A DNA stretch of 32,625 nt from Thermoproteota archaeon (GTDB lineage Archaea > Thermoproteota > Thermoprotei_A > Sulfolobales > Ignisphaeraceae): positions 738,525 to 771,149 of the forward strand of contig JAUQPB010000001.1 of NCBI GenBank assembly GCA_030550585.1, in the 5' to 3' direction. This document shows positions 1 through 6,507 of this stretch, in pieces (position 1 is the stretch's first letter; the number at the start of each line of letters is the position of its first letter). The notes beneath the pieces are model-generated. The model did no database searches. It had not been told where the DNA came from and saw only the letters and a program-made list of their open reading frames with translations. The position numbers and the translations under genes are program-made.

Positions 1-118
1 AGAAGAGAGGCACAGTCGAGCTCTTAGATAATTATGAGAGAAACAAGGTCAGCAACACCCCCGCAATTCCAGTAATTGCACCATCATCAGCTATGTATTG
101 ATGGTATTTGAATAGACG

Positions 119-155
119 TTGACCTCCTCCCACCCTAAAGGGCGAGGCTCTCAGC
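119..155 (-). mobile_element. IS200/IS605-like right-end remnant
   Basis: Read on the minus strand this stretch goes AGCCTCGCCCTTTAGGG then TGGGAGGAGGTCAA. A GC stem closed by a TTTA loop and followed by GGGAGGAGGTCAA is the usual shape of the right end of archaeal IS200/IS605-type elements, where it also forms the 3' end of the guide RNA of TnpB. No tnpA or tnpB coding sequence is visible between this site and the next gene at 280, so only the end remains, or the element lies outside the window to the left. The rest of 1-279 shows no gene; the tandem AGGTCATTCCC/AGGTCATTTC at 189-209 is the only other repeat seen. Confidence 0.5.
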
Positions 156-279
156 TGTAAATTACACCATAATGAGTATCTTTTCCCAGGTCATTCCCAG
201 GTCATTTCTAAAAAAATGTCGTCTCTTGTTAGCACAACTCTTCCATCGTCCTTAGCTATGCATACTACCTCAGTTTTGT

Positions 280-420
280 CTACCCCACTATTTTTTGGGC
301 AACGTATAGGGCTATTAACACTGCTATTACATCTATTGCCATGTTCACATACTTGTTATAGATGTTTAGAACAATGGTTATGTAGGTCAATGGCAAGATT
401 ATTAGGGCTACTATGATCAT
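280..420 (-). CDS. small predicted membrane protein, 46 aa
   Basis: This short frame starts at ATG and runs to TAG. The product begins MIIVALIILPLTYITIVLNI and continues with NKYVNMAIDVIAVLIALYVA, giving two hydrophobic segments of about 18-20 residues with a short polar turn at residues 21-26. It follows the ABC permease gene by 36 bases on the same strand and in the same frame as that gene after its stop, so it could be a subunit co-transcribed with the exporter or a detached C-terminal piece of it. I do not recognise a family. The hydrophobic pattern and position support it; its length keeps confidence moderate. Confidence 0.4.
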   Translation of the reverse strand: MIIVALIILPLTYITIVLNIYNKYVNMAIDVIAVLIALYVAQKIVG

Positions 421-456
421 GCCAACGATTATTAGTTTTAGTGTTGATCCCGTTGG

Positions 457-1224
457 TCACCACCTCAGGGCCAGCTCCACAATCCTATCCCTATATATGT
501 AGTACAAGATAATAAAAGCTATCAGCCCTATAAGCGACACTACGTATAGAGGGCCAGCCATATTTGATGCTAGAGTGCTTAAGGCTTGAATATCCTTAAT
601 GCTTTGGTTGCTCTTGTAAATAGTGACAGGTGCTACAGTGGTTACAGCTATTAATAGCACTGTCCTCACCAAGTTGGCCAGCTTGGGCTCAAGCAACAGA
701 GAAACCAACGACAATAAGAGGGTGAGCGAGGCTATGGAAATTAGTAGTGAGAGTATTAGCAATATGGGCAGCAACAGGTTTATGCTAGTAAACATATTTA
801 TTATTATGTATGTAGCTACAACATATGGAACAACCGCAACGGCTCCGACTACCACTGCTGACAACATCTTTATAAAGAGAAACTCTCCAGCAGTATAAGG
901 AGAATACACCACTAGATATTCAAATACACGAACAAGCCTTTCTTGATCAATAGCAGCTGCGGCAGTTACACCGACAAGTAATGCCACCACCAAGTTATTG
1001 ATAGAGACGATCGGTAGAACCATCTGTAGCTTAGCCTCATTTGGAAGCAATGCCAAAGACTCCGACCTAAGCATGTTATAGATAGCAAGTGGGAATAATA
1101 TAATAATCAACACGATAATTAACGCTATTGAAAGTGCATTTGTTTTTAGTGTAAACAGGGCTTCGCGTAGCCCCATCTTCGCATACTCTCGAGCTTTACC
1201 TAGCCTCACCGCCCTCCCCCTCAC
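457..1224 (-). CDS. ABC-2 type transporter, membrane subunit
   Basis: The 255-residue product is almost entirely hydrophobic after a basic N-terminus, with about six membrane segments, including ALSIALIIVLIIILFPLAIY near residue 30, a pair around 108-150 and a last one near 225-243. Size and pattern match ABC-2 type permeases, which form the channel of export systems in the cytoplasmic membrane. The gene overlaps the 3' end of the ATPase gene by 29 bases, so the two are surely one operon. The first start is GTG at 1224; ATG at 1176 (reading MGLREALF) is an alternative that removes the overlap. The substrate cannot be told from sequence. Confidence 0.82.
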   Translation of the reverse strand: MRGRAVRLGKAREYAKMGLREALFTLKTNALSIALIIVLIIILFPLAIYNMLRSESLALLPNEAKLQMVLPIVSINNLVVALLVGVTAAAAIDQERLVRVFEYLVVYSPYTAGEFLFIKMLSAVVVGAVAVVPYVVATYIIINMFTSINLLLPILLILSLLISIASLTLLLSLVSLLLEPKLANLVRTVLLIAVTTVAPVTIYKSNQSIKDIQALSTLASNMAGPLYVVSLIGLIAFIILYYIYRDRIVELALRW

Positions 1225-2146
1225 TATAGTACTTTAGATATACATCTTCTAGCGAAGCCCTCTTTATCTCCAGGGTCTCGATATCTATTTTGTGTTCAAC
1301 GAGGTAGGAGAGTAGTTTGTGGACATCGTCCATGTTTCTTAGGCTAAGGCGTATGCTGTTCTCCGAGACCCTCTCGCTGTTTTCTGGAAATAGCTGAGAT
1401 ATATGCTCAATGCTATGACTATCTTTGCTGACTACTCTAGCAGTTATTGTGGTAGAGCTCAGATCGCTGAGAGTGCCGTGGTACACCACCCTACCTCTTC
1501 TAAGTATTGTTACGTAGTCGGCTGTTTCCTCAACATCTGAGAGGATGTGGGTGGAGTACAGTATGGTGGCGCTGTACCTATTTACATAGTCTCTCATAAA
1601 CTTCTTTACATTGGCTCTCCACACAGGGTCTAGACTGTTCAGAGGTTCGTCGAGTATAACAAGCTTTGGTTTCCCTATGAAGGCCCTCGCAATAACAGCT
1701 CTCTGCCTATTGCCAGCGGAGAGCTTGTTCACCTTCTTATCGAGTATCTCGTGTAGGCCAAAAGCGTCTGCTACATAGCCAATCTCATCTCTGCAAAGAG
1801 AACTGTTCTGAAGCTTTAGCTCGCAGAACCTCATGAGATTGTCATAAACAGTTAAACCCCCATAAAATCCTGTACCCTCACCAGCATAGCCAATGCTCAT
1901 CCTAACCCCTGGGTTTCGATAGGGATCCACACCAAACACCTCAACACTACCAGCAGTAGGCCTCAAAACACCCACAATTATCCTCAGCGACGTTGTCTTG
2001 CCGGCGCCGTTATGGCCCAGCAAAGCGTGTACAGTGCCCATCCTCACATCAAAAGAGACGTTGTCGAGGGCCACCACCCTCCCAAACCTCTTCGTCACAC
2101 CATCAAATTTCACAACATCTGAACCCCCCAACACAACATCCTTCAT
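1196..2146 (-). CDS. ABC transporter ATP-binding protein
   Basis: This 316-residue ATPase powers the adjoining permease. It has a complete nucleotide-binding domain: Walker A GHNGAGKTT (44-52), signature LSAGNRQ (142-148), Walker B LVILDEP (162-168) with D-loop SLDP, and the switch histidine in STH (200). Residues from about 225 on form the extra C-terminal domain common in NatA/DrrA-like exporters. The ATG at 2146 follows GGGGTGG by a few bases, a good ribosome binding site. A TATA-like box lies about 105 bases upstream. The gene is first in a minus-strand operon with the permease and a 46-residue membrane protein. Family assignment is firm; the substrate is unknown. Confidence 0.92.
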   Translation of the reverse strand: MKDVVLGGSDVVKFDGVTKRFGRVVALDNVSFDVRMGTVHALLGHNGAGKTTSLRIIVGVLRPTAGSVEVFGVDPYRNPGVRMSIGYAGEGTGFYGGLTVYDNLMRFCELKLQNSSLCRDEIGYVADAFGLHEILDKKVNKLSAGNRQRAVIARAFIGKPKLVILDEPLNSLDPVWRANVKKFMRDYVNRYSATILYSTHILSDVEETADYVTILRRGRVVYHGTLSDLSSTTITARVVSKDSHSIEHISQLFPENSERVSENSIRLSLRNMDDVHKLLSYLVEHKIDIETLEIKRASLEDVYLKYYSEGEGGEAR

Positions 2147-2250
2147 CTTGCCACCCCAACCAACCCTCGTCCACTACCCAAAACAGCCCTAACAATACAT
2201 CTACCTCCTATAGCCACACCACACCTACAGTAGGAACGCAGATCGGAGAG

Positions 2251-2262
2251 AATATTTAAACT
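2251..2262 (-). promoter_or_regulatory. TATA-like box for the first ABC operon
   Basis: On the minus strand the sequence reads AGTTTAAATATT, a good archaeal TATA box. Transcription would start near 2225, leaving a leader of about 80 bases before the ATPase ATG at 2146. This is inferred from sequence only. Confidence 0.4.
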
Positions 2263-2442
2263 TTTATCTTATTGGAAAACCAACGATGTAGAGTTTGCCA
2301 CCACTATAAATGGCTTATGGCAGAGCTTAACAAACTGAATAGAGTGCATGTATCCAACACGTAGTTGTCTTTGGCCGAGGCTCTGCCCCACTCTCACCAT
2401 GATGAGAATGTGTTCCTAGCCCCCAGTAAAACTCCTTAGAAA

Positions 2443-2478
2443 CTTGTGTCTCGATGTAGAATGGGCACCAGACACAAG
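2443..2478. repeat. perfect 9-bp inverted repeat
   Basis: CTTGTGTCT (2443-2451) and AGACACAAG (2470-2478) are exact reverse complements separated by 18 bases. It could fold as a hairpin in RNA or be the end of a lost element. No gene abuts it directly; the decayed surface-protein gene begins about 100 bases to the right. Confidence 0.45.
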
Positions 2479-2581
2479 CTACCGGGCATCAGCTATAGGG
2501 AGCTAGCTAGAATGATAAACAAAATCTTTTTATCTATGCCTACTACATTGCTTCTTCCCCAATACACAGCCGAGCCGTTGT

Positions 2582-3142
2582 ACTGCTACAAAGGGTGCTG
2601 CCCTAGAGTTTCTCGACACAACTATTAAGGAGTTCCACAAGAACTTAACTCCTGCCATCCACCGGCGGGTTCACAGTCAACATAGTGAACGGAACCGCCG
2701 AGGTCTCAGTTAAATCGCCTAGGTTTATAGCGAGAAACGTAACAGATGTAACATCAACGATTAAAGCGCTGTACTGGCTAGCTAGAGACATACCCGATGG
2801 AAAACCGGAGCTGACGCTACTAATGGCTAGGACTGTCAATATAGACCTAGCAGACTTTTTGGGAACCATACTAATAAATGATAAACCAGCTAAAGCCATT
2901 GTATTTGGGGACTTACTATCAGTAGAAATCATCCCAGCGGGCGGACAGGGCGACATAGGGAATATAACCACGTCGCAACCAAGTACTTCGCAACCACAAT
3001 CAACAACTAGCATAGCTCGACCAAGTACCCAAGCAACCACCACGCCTCAAGAGACAGGTGTTAGATTAGAGTACATTGCGTAGGCATTGTAGTAGCCGTC
3101 ATAGCGGTAGCCGCTGCTCTCATCGCGCTCAAGAAACGCTAG
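2582..3142 (+). pseudogene. frameshifted C-terminal remnant of a surface-anchored protein
   Basis: Three pieces in shifting frames together read as the C-terminal part of one secreted protein. The first (2582 to about 2657) encodes GAALEFLDTTIKEFHKNLTPA. The second (about 2655-3083) continues STGGFTVNIVNGTAEV and ends in a Ser/Thr/Gln/Pro-rich stalk from about 2975 on. The third (about 3065-3142) encodes a membrane anchor, GIVVAVIAVAAALIALKKR, then stops. A stalk followed by one C-terminal membrane helix with a basic tail is the usual design of archaeal surface or solute-binding proteins. No N-terminal half or signal peptide is visible upstream. The two frameshifts and the missing 5' end indicate a pseudogene. 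The exact family is not recognised. Confidence 0.65.
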
Positions 3143-3494
3143 CCAGTTATAATGGCAAAACCCTTTAAGCCTTTCAGCACAACTTTTTAAACATGCGTTA
3201 AACCCTTACCGACTTACGCCAACACTCTACTACTTCACGCCTCCTACTTGGAGGTGCCGGTACCATCTTTACCTTGCCGTCTCGCTTAGGCTAGTAGCAT
3301 GGTTCAGTTGAGCTACTAAGTAGCTCAGCACAGGGGAGAAGCACCATCACAACTGCTCCTATTGCAAGTAGTGTGAGCGGGGTTTCTCTGCAAGACCTCT
3401 ACAGTGCCTTACTCACAATAGTTAACTATGCCGTGTATATTTTTTCACCATCAACATATACTTCAATTTTTTGGAAACGTGATGCCTTTGAGAA
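3143..3494. other. gene-free stretch
   Basis: No supported gene is seen. It contains a palindrome GAGCTACT-A-AGTAGCTC near 3310-3326 and a weak CCTCC/GGAGG stem near 3240-3256. Short open frames in the right half are shadows of, or run into, the minus-strand gene at 3495. Confidence 0.45.
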
Positions 3495-3680
3495 CTATTT
3501 TAATCTTGTGTTTTTCATTATCTCCAACATCCATTTCAAGTTATTTTTGAATCCTATAGCATAGGTTTCCACAACTCTTCTTCCATCAACATCAACTATT
3601 AGTTTTCCAGTCCATTCAGAGTAACGTATGAAAATCTCATGTTTCTCTTGTTTCCCTATGATAAAACGATATTCGGTCAA
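3495..3680 (-). CDS. hypothetical protein, 61 aa
   Basis: The product begins MTEYRFIIGKQEKHEIFIRY and continues through WTGKLIVDVDGRRVVET to a lysine-rich end. The first 40 residues alternate hydrophobic and polar residues as in a small beta-sheet domain, with WTGKL and VDGRRV resembling turns between strands. No family is recognised with confidence. It lies on the same strand as the next small gene, 24 bases away, in a region rich in remnants, so it may be a truncated piece of a longer protein. The composition looks like real coding sequence. Confidence 0.45.
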   Translation of the reverse strand: MTEYRFIIGKQEKHEIFIRYSEWTGKLIVDVDGRRVVETYAIGFKNNLKWMLEIMKNTRLK

Positions 3681-3704
3681 TGTTATCCTAGGTGTTAGCG
3701 TTTC

Positions 3705-3908
3705 CTAGTCTCGACTAATAAATCTTTCACCAATACACACTTTATGCTTTGCACTTGGCTCTAGTGTGAGGGAGGTTTTTACGGGAGTTAGTAAGCCTAA
3801 TTTAAGCTCGTAGGCTAGGAGCTCTTCTAGCTCTTTGCAGTTTGGATAGCATCCCTCAACACATACCCAGAAAGCCTCATTGCGCCCTAACTCAATTATG
3901 TGATGCAT
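3705..3908 (-). CDS. hypothetical protein, 67 aa
   Basis: The frame starts at ATG (MHHIIELGRNEAFWVCVEGC) and encodes three cysteines in the first 24 residues (VCVEGCYPNC), then a helical stretch ELEELLAYELKLG and a C-terminal segment with one more cysteine. The four cysteines could bind a metal, but spacing does not match a standard zinc ribbon. I do not recognise a family. It could be a small independent gene or a fragment; the gene remnant ending at 4038 lies upstream on the same strand. Confidence 0.35.
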   Translation of the reverse strand: MHHIIELGRNEAFWVCVEGCYPNCKELEELLAYELKLGLLTPVKTSLTLEPSAKHKVCIGERFISRD

Positions 3909-4037
3909 CCCATGATAAGCGATGCACGAGATTTACCCTAGGTAGCCTAGAGAGTTAGGAACACACCTAAAACCTGCATCACTATGGGTGTGAGGAACTT
4001 GTGACTTTTTCACCGAAGGAATGCACCTAGACATTTG

Positions 4038-4199
4038 TTACCGATACTTGAAGTAGGTGTTGTCATTCCTCTTATCCACGTGTTCCTCGGGCATAACAAT
4101 GTATTTAGCGATTGAGTGTGCTTGTGCGGGGTTGTAGTTTACCTCCGCTACTAACTCTCCATAGATGGTTTCTAGCCTCCGGAGCCGGTGGACCCGGGT
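4038..4199 (-). pseudogene. 3' gene remnant cut off at the tRNA-like repeat
   Basis: On the minus strand an open frame with no start codon at its upstream end runs out of the tRNA-like sequence at 4174-4218 into protein-like sequence: ETIYGELVAEVNYNPAQAHS, then IAKYIVMPEEHVDKRND, ending NTYFKYR and TAA. The protein-like part begins exactly where the repeat stops (4173). This suggests that a recombination event replaced the 5' part of a gene by the tRNA fragment. The family is not recognised, so I cannot say whether the lost gene was an integrase, which would be the natural candidate. Confidence 0.4.
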
Positions 4200-4218
4200 T
4201 CAAATCCCGGCGGGCCCG
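4174..4218 (+). repeat. 3'-half tRNA-Arg(CCG)-like copy 1, possible att site
   Basis: The sequence fits tRNA positions about 29-73: anticodon loop CTCCGGA with anticodon CCG, 3' anticodon strand GCCGG, variable loop TGGAC, a perfect T arm CCGGG-TTCAAAT-CCCGG, 3' acceptor strand CGGGCCC and discriminator G. No CCA follows. The upstream bases do not supply a D arm or a GGGCCCG acceptor strand, so it is not a whole tRNA gene. The first 35 bases are identical to a second copy 960 bases downstream. Fragments spanning the anticodon loop to the 3' end are the typical attachment sites of archaeal tyrosine integrases. Confidence 0.65.
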
Positions 4219-4340
4219 TTGAAAACTTATCAGGACCATCGCTAACTCATGCTTGAAATGTATCAGTAGTTGAGACCCTGGAAGGACGCTGGTCTTTTTG
4301 CAGGATAGATTGTCGGGCGTGATTTATCCTAGAGTAGGGG

Positions 4341-4790
4341 TTAAGGTATAATCTTCAGCCAGGGTATTCTCTTGAAGTCCTCGTCAAAGGTTAGTATGGT
4401 GTCTATGCCGTATCGCTTGCAGGTTAAGGCTATGATAGCGTCTCCTGGAAGGAGTTTGTATTTTAACATAATTTCGTGGATTTCTTCTGTAGTCGCTACG
4501 TCTTGTAGAACAGCTATGTTGTTCTCCTCTACTAGCCTCCTAAGAGCCTCCAGCTCATCCTTCACGAAGTCGAGCCCGTGCTCAGCAACAATCCTGCGGA
4601 TATCATAAACTCCTCTTGCACCATACAGCTTGCTCGCCTTTACCCTAATTATTATGTATGATGCTTCCTCTATTGTTCTCAAGCTAGTGAATACCTCTTC
4701 GTGCCTAGCTAAGTGTCTGATAACTAGATCGGACTTGGGCTTGACATCGTGAAGTAAATAAATCAGAGCGTTTGAGTCTACGTATATCAA
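4341..4790 (-). CDS. PIN-domain toxin (VapC-like)
   Basis: This 149-residue protein is a PIN-domain ribonuclease, probably the toxin of a toxin-antitoxin pair that cleaves RNA when free. The acidic metal-binding positions are visible: D5 in VDSNAL, E41/E42 in TIEEAS, D117 in LPGDAIIAL and D136 in TFDEDF. Length is normal for archaeal VapC. Its ATG overlaps the stop of the upstream DUF104 antitoxin gene by four bases, so the two are translationally coupled. Both lie between two tRNA-like direct repeats, hinting at a mobile origin. The RNA target is not known. Confidence 0.87.
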   Translation of the reverse strand: MIYVDSNALIYLLHDVKPKSDLVIRHLARHEEVFTSLRTIEEASYIIIRVKASKLYGARGVYDIRRIVAEHGLDFVKDELEALRRLVEENNIAVLQDVATTEEIHEIMLKYKLLPGDAIIALTCKRYGIDTILTFDEDFKRIPWLKIIP

Positions 4791-5002
4791 AGCTGTTCTG
4801 CCTCCTCTATAGCCTCCTCTAAAAGCCCTTCGTCAACGGGGCCAAGCACTCCTCTATACCTTTGAAGCTTCCTAATACGTTCTTCAACATCAATAATTTT
4901 AACCAGTAGCTCTTCACCTTCAGGAAGCTCCAAAGGCTCCAAAGGCTTAAGAACCCCCTTCTCATACTTTACCCTGATAACCTTGGACACGCGTTCACCC
5001 AA
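4787..5002 (-). CDS. DUF104 (AF2212/PG0164-like) antitoxin
   Basis: The 71-residue product has the hallmark of this archaeal antitoxin family near its N-terminus: IRVKYEKGVLKPLEPLELPE followed by GEELLVKI, a short beta-rich DNA-binding or dimer part. Residues from about 38 to the end are helical and acidic and would wrap the partner toxin. It is directly upstream of the PIN toxin gene and overlaps it by four bases. The antitoxin is expected to neutralise the toxin and repress the operon. A second gene of the family, altered, lies at 5864-6157. Confidence 0.85.
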   Translation of the reverse strand: MGERVSKVIRVKYEKGVLKPLEPLELPEGEELLVKIIDVEERIRKLQRYRGVLGPVDEGLLEEAIEEAEQL

Positions 5003-5133
5003 TTACTATATATAGCTTTGGAGATTAAAACGTGTAGCAGGAAAATAACTCCACCGCTGGATAATACATAATCACTCCTACAAAAACGTTGTAAACACTC
5101 AACGGCTTCACGCAACATCCTTATATTGGTATC

Positions 5134-5181
5134 AGCCTCCGGAGCCGGTGGACCCGGGTTCAAATCCCCTCGGACCCGCCA
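5134..5181 (+). repeat. 3'-half tRNA-Arg(CCG)-like copy 2, possible att site
   Basis: This copy shares the first 35 bases with copy 1, from the anticodon stem to the T loop and three bases of the T stem. The rest differs: the 3' T strand is CCCCT, which pairs at only three of five positions, the acceptor strand is CGGACCC and the end is G-CCA. No 5' half is present upstream, so it is a fragment and not a working tRNA. The span between the two copies holds the DUF104/PIN toxin-antitoxin pair. It may mark the other end of an integrated element or of an earlier, diverged integration. Confidence 0.6.
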
Positions 5182-5264
5182 CAGCACTTATTAGCTCTCT
5201 ATAACTAGTGTAAATTTCTTTAGCTGGAGAAAATAGTTATTGTAAACATTACTCTAGCTGAGGA

Positions 5265-6010
5265 TTAGACAAAGTCTGCGATGGTATTGAGAACCGCTTT
5301 AGCAACTAAATTTTTGGTTCGCCTTAACCTCTGGGCGTCAAATCCTCTTATCCATTTTCCATCATGATGGAGCTCATCGGATACAGCTGCTATGATTCCG
5401 AGTTTCACGTTTCTTCAGCTACAGTCATTAAAGCAGTTGATTCCATGTCTACTCCATAAATTCGTTTAGAGGAATATTCTATAACTTTGCCGATGGTTTC
5501 TCTAAATATTGCATCAGTTGTCCAAACACCTCCCTTAATCACTTTATTTCCTTTCCTCCCTTTCAATTCAATTGCATACTTGTAGAGAGTCTCGACTGGC
5601 TTACTATCAGGCTTCGGCACATAGGAATTAGCAGGTATTTAGTGGAAACTTGTTCCTTCTTTACGTACTCACCATACTGGAATAAGCACATCACCAATTT
5701 TTAACGCTGGGCTAATCGCTCCAACATACCCAACAACCACGAATACTTCGCCGCCTATAGCCGTAAGGACTTCGAGAGCTGCTACAGTTGCAGGAGATCC
5801 AGGGAATGGAAGAGTAATGACCACTTCCTTACCATGATACACGCCTTCGTAACTCTTGAAAAGTCAGCCACTCAACTTTATAGGTTTGGTATATCCTAGC
5901 TCCCTCTCTAACTTCATAAAAAGTCTTGGTGCAAAGGCAATAACGACCCCTTTATTATGTAATATCTTATCTTTTTTAAGATCATAAGGATCTATAATTG
6001 ATTTTTCACT
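5265..6010 (-). pseudogene. decayed nucleoside phosphorylase (PNP/UDP family)
   Basis: Minus-strand segments line up as one phosphorylase. In order they read IIDPYDL..DKILHNKGVVIAF, then FPGSPATVAALEVLTAIGG with GYVGAISPALKIGDVLIP, then PANSYVPKPDSKPVETLYKY, GGVWTTDAIFRETIGKVIEY, GVDMESTALMTVAEE and VKLGIIAAVSDELHHDGKW. The VDMES motif and the SDE near the end are typical of the family, which splits nucleosides with phosphate. The frame is broken by TGA at 5861-5863, TGA then TAA near 5640-5670, and a one-base loss near 5405 in an A run. The 5' end is joined to an antitoxin-like sequence. It cannot make a full enzyme. Confidence 0.85.
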
Positions 6011-6157
6011 GTTACCAAAACTAGAAAATATTTCACTAACAGAGATTTTCTTATCCCTTACGATAACTATATAAGTCTCCTCACCTTCACTCATGTCAAG
6101 AGGTTCTAATGGTTTCAGTACTCCCTTCCCATATCTTACTTGTATAGTCTTAGGCAA
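5864..6157 (-). CDS. DUF104 antitoxin fused to phosphorylase N-terminus
   Basis: Residues 1 to about 45 are a DUF104-type antitoxin (TIQVRYGKGVLKPLEPLDMS then GEETYIVIV, close to the neighbour at 4787). Residues from about 53 on (IIDPYDLKKDKILHNKGVVI, ELGYTKPIKLSG) are the N-terminus of the nucleoside phosphorylase whose remains continue downstream in the same frame after a TGA. No toxin gene follows. The start is TTG at 6157, with an AT-rich promoter-like GATATAAAATAAT about 30 bases upstream. The open frame could be expressed as a 97-residue chimera, or be a dead product of a deletion that joined two genes. Confidence 0.55.
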   Translation of the reverse strand: MPKTIQVRYGKGVLKPLEPLDMSEGEETYIVIVRDKKISVSEIFSSFGNSEKSIIDPYDLKKDKILHNKGVVIAFAPRLFMKLERELGYTKPIKLSG

Positions 6158-6507
6158 TCCAGATACACTAATAGCTCTAAATATTATTTTATATCATTTT
6201 AAGACCTATGAGGGTATTCGCTATACTGCCGATAGTACCGGCGACTGTCCCAACATCTTCACTCTGTTCTGTTAGTGGCAAAGAGTAGTTAACTCAAGAT
6301 TTCGCGAAGGCGTGTTATTGTTTCTTGTTCTGCTTATGATCTCTAGTCTCGCGCAAACGTTATCCGGTCAGAGTATGGGGATTTCATAAATGTATGTAGC
6401 ATTCCAGGTACTAGAGACTTGCAGGTGGGGAATCTTCGTATACACTTTGATTAGAGAAGAACAAAGTTTTTTTAGCTTATTCCTTATGGATAGTTTTAGG
6501 GGTCTTG
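6158..6507. other. divergent intergenic region
   Basis: No supported gene is seen. The left edge carries an AT-rich promoter-like run (about 6180-6200) for the minus-strand chimera. The right edge carries AGTTTTTTTAG (about 6465-6475), a weak TATA-like box about 35 bases before the ABC ATPase start. AGGGGT just upstream of 6508 may serve as ribosome binding site. Confidence 0.4.

Larger units (their letters stand above)
2147..2581. other. gene-free stretch upstream of the ABC operon
   Basis: No convincing coding sequence is seen on either strand. The stretch holds the TATA-like box of the minus-strand ABC operon and a perfect 9-bp inverted repeat at 2443-2478. Short open frames here have no start signals and no protein-like composition. 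Confidence 0.5.

Noticed and set aside
2396-2440. Box C-like ATGATGA, considered as a C/D box RNA
   Set aside because: No matching D box or C'/D' pair is found at proper distance.
2645-3043. Minus-strand frame of 132 codons
   Set aside because: It is a shadow of the surface-protein remnant on the plus strand, which has better protein features.
4174-4218. Reading of the repeat as a 3' half of a split tRNA
   Set aside because: Split halves begin at the intron joint in the anticodon loop and have a pairing leader; here the shared sequence starts in the anticodon stem and no such leader is visible.
4969-5187. Open frame spelling RGDLNPGPPAPEAD
   Set aside because: It is the reverse translation of the tRNA-like repeat, a well-known false gene pattern.
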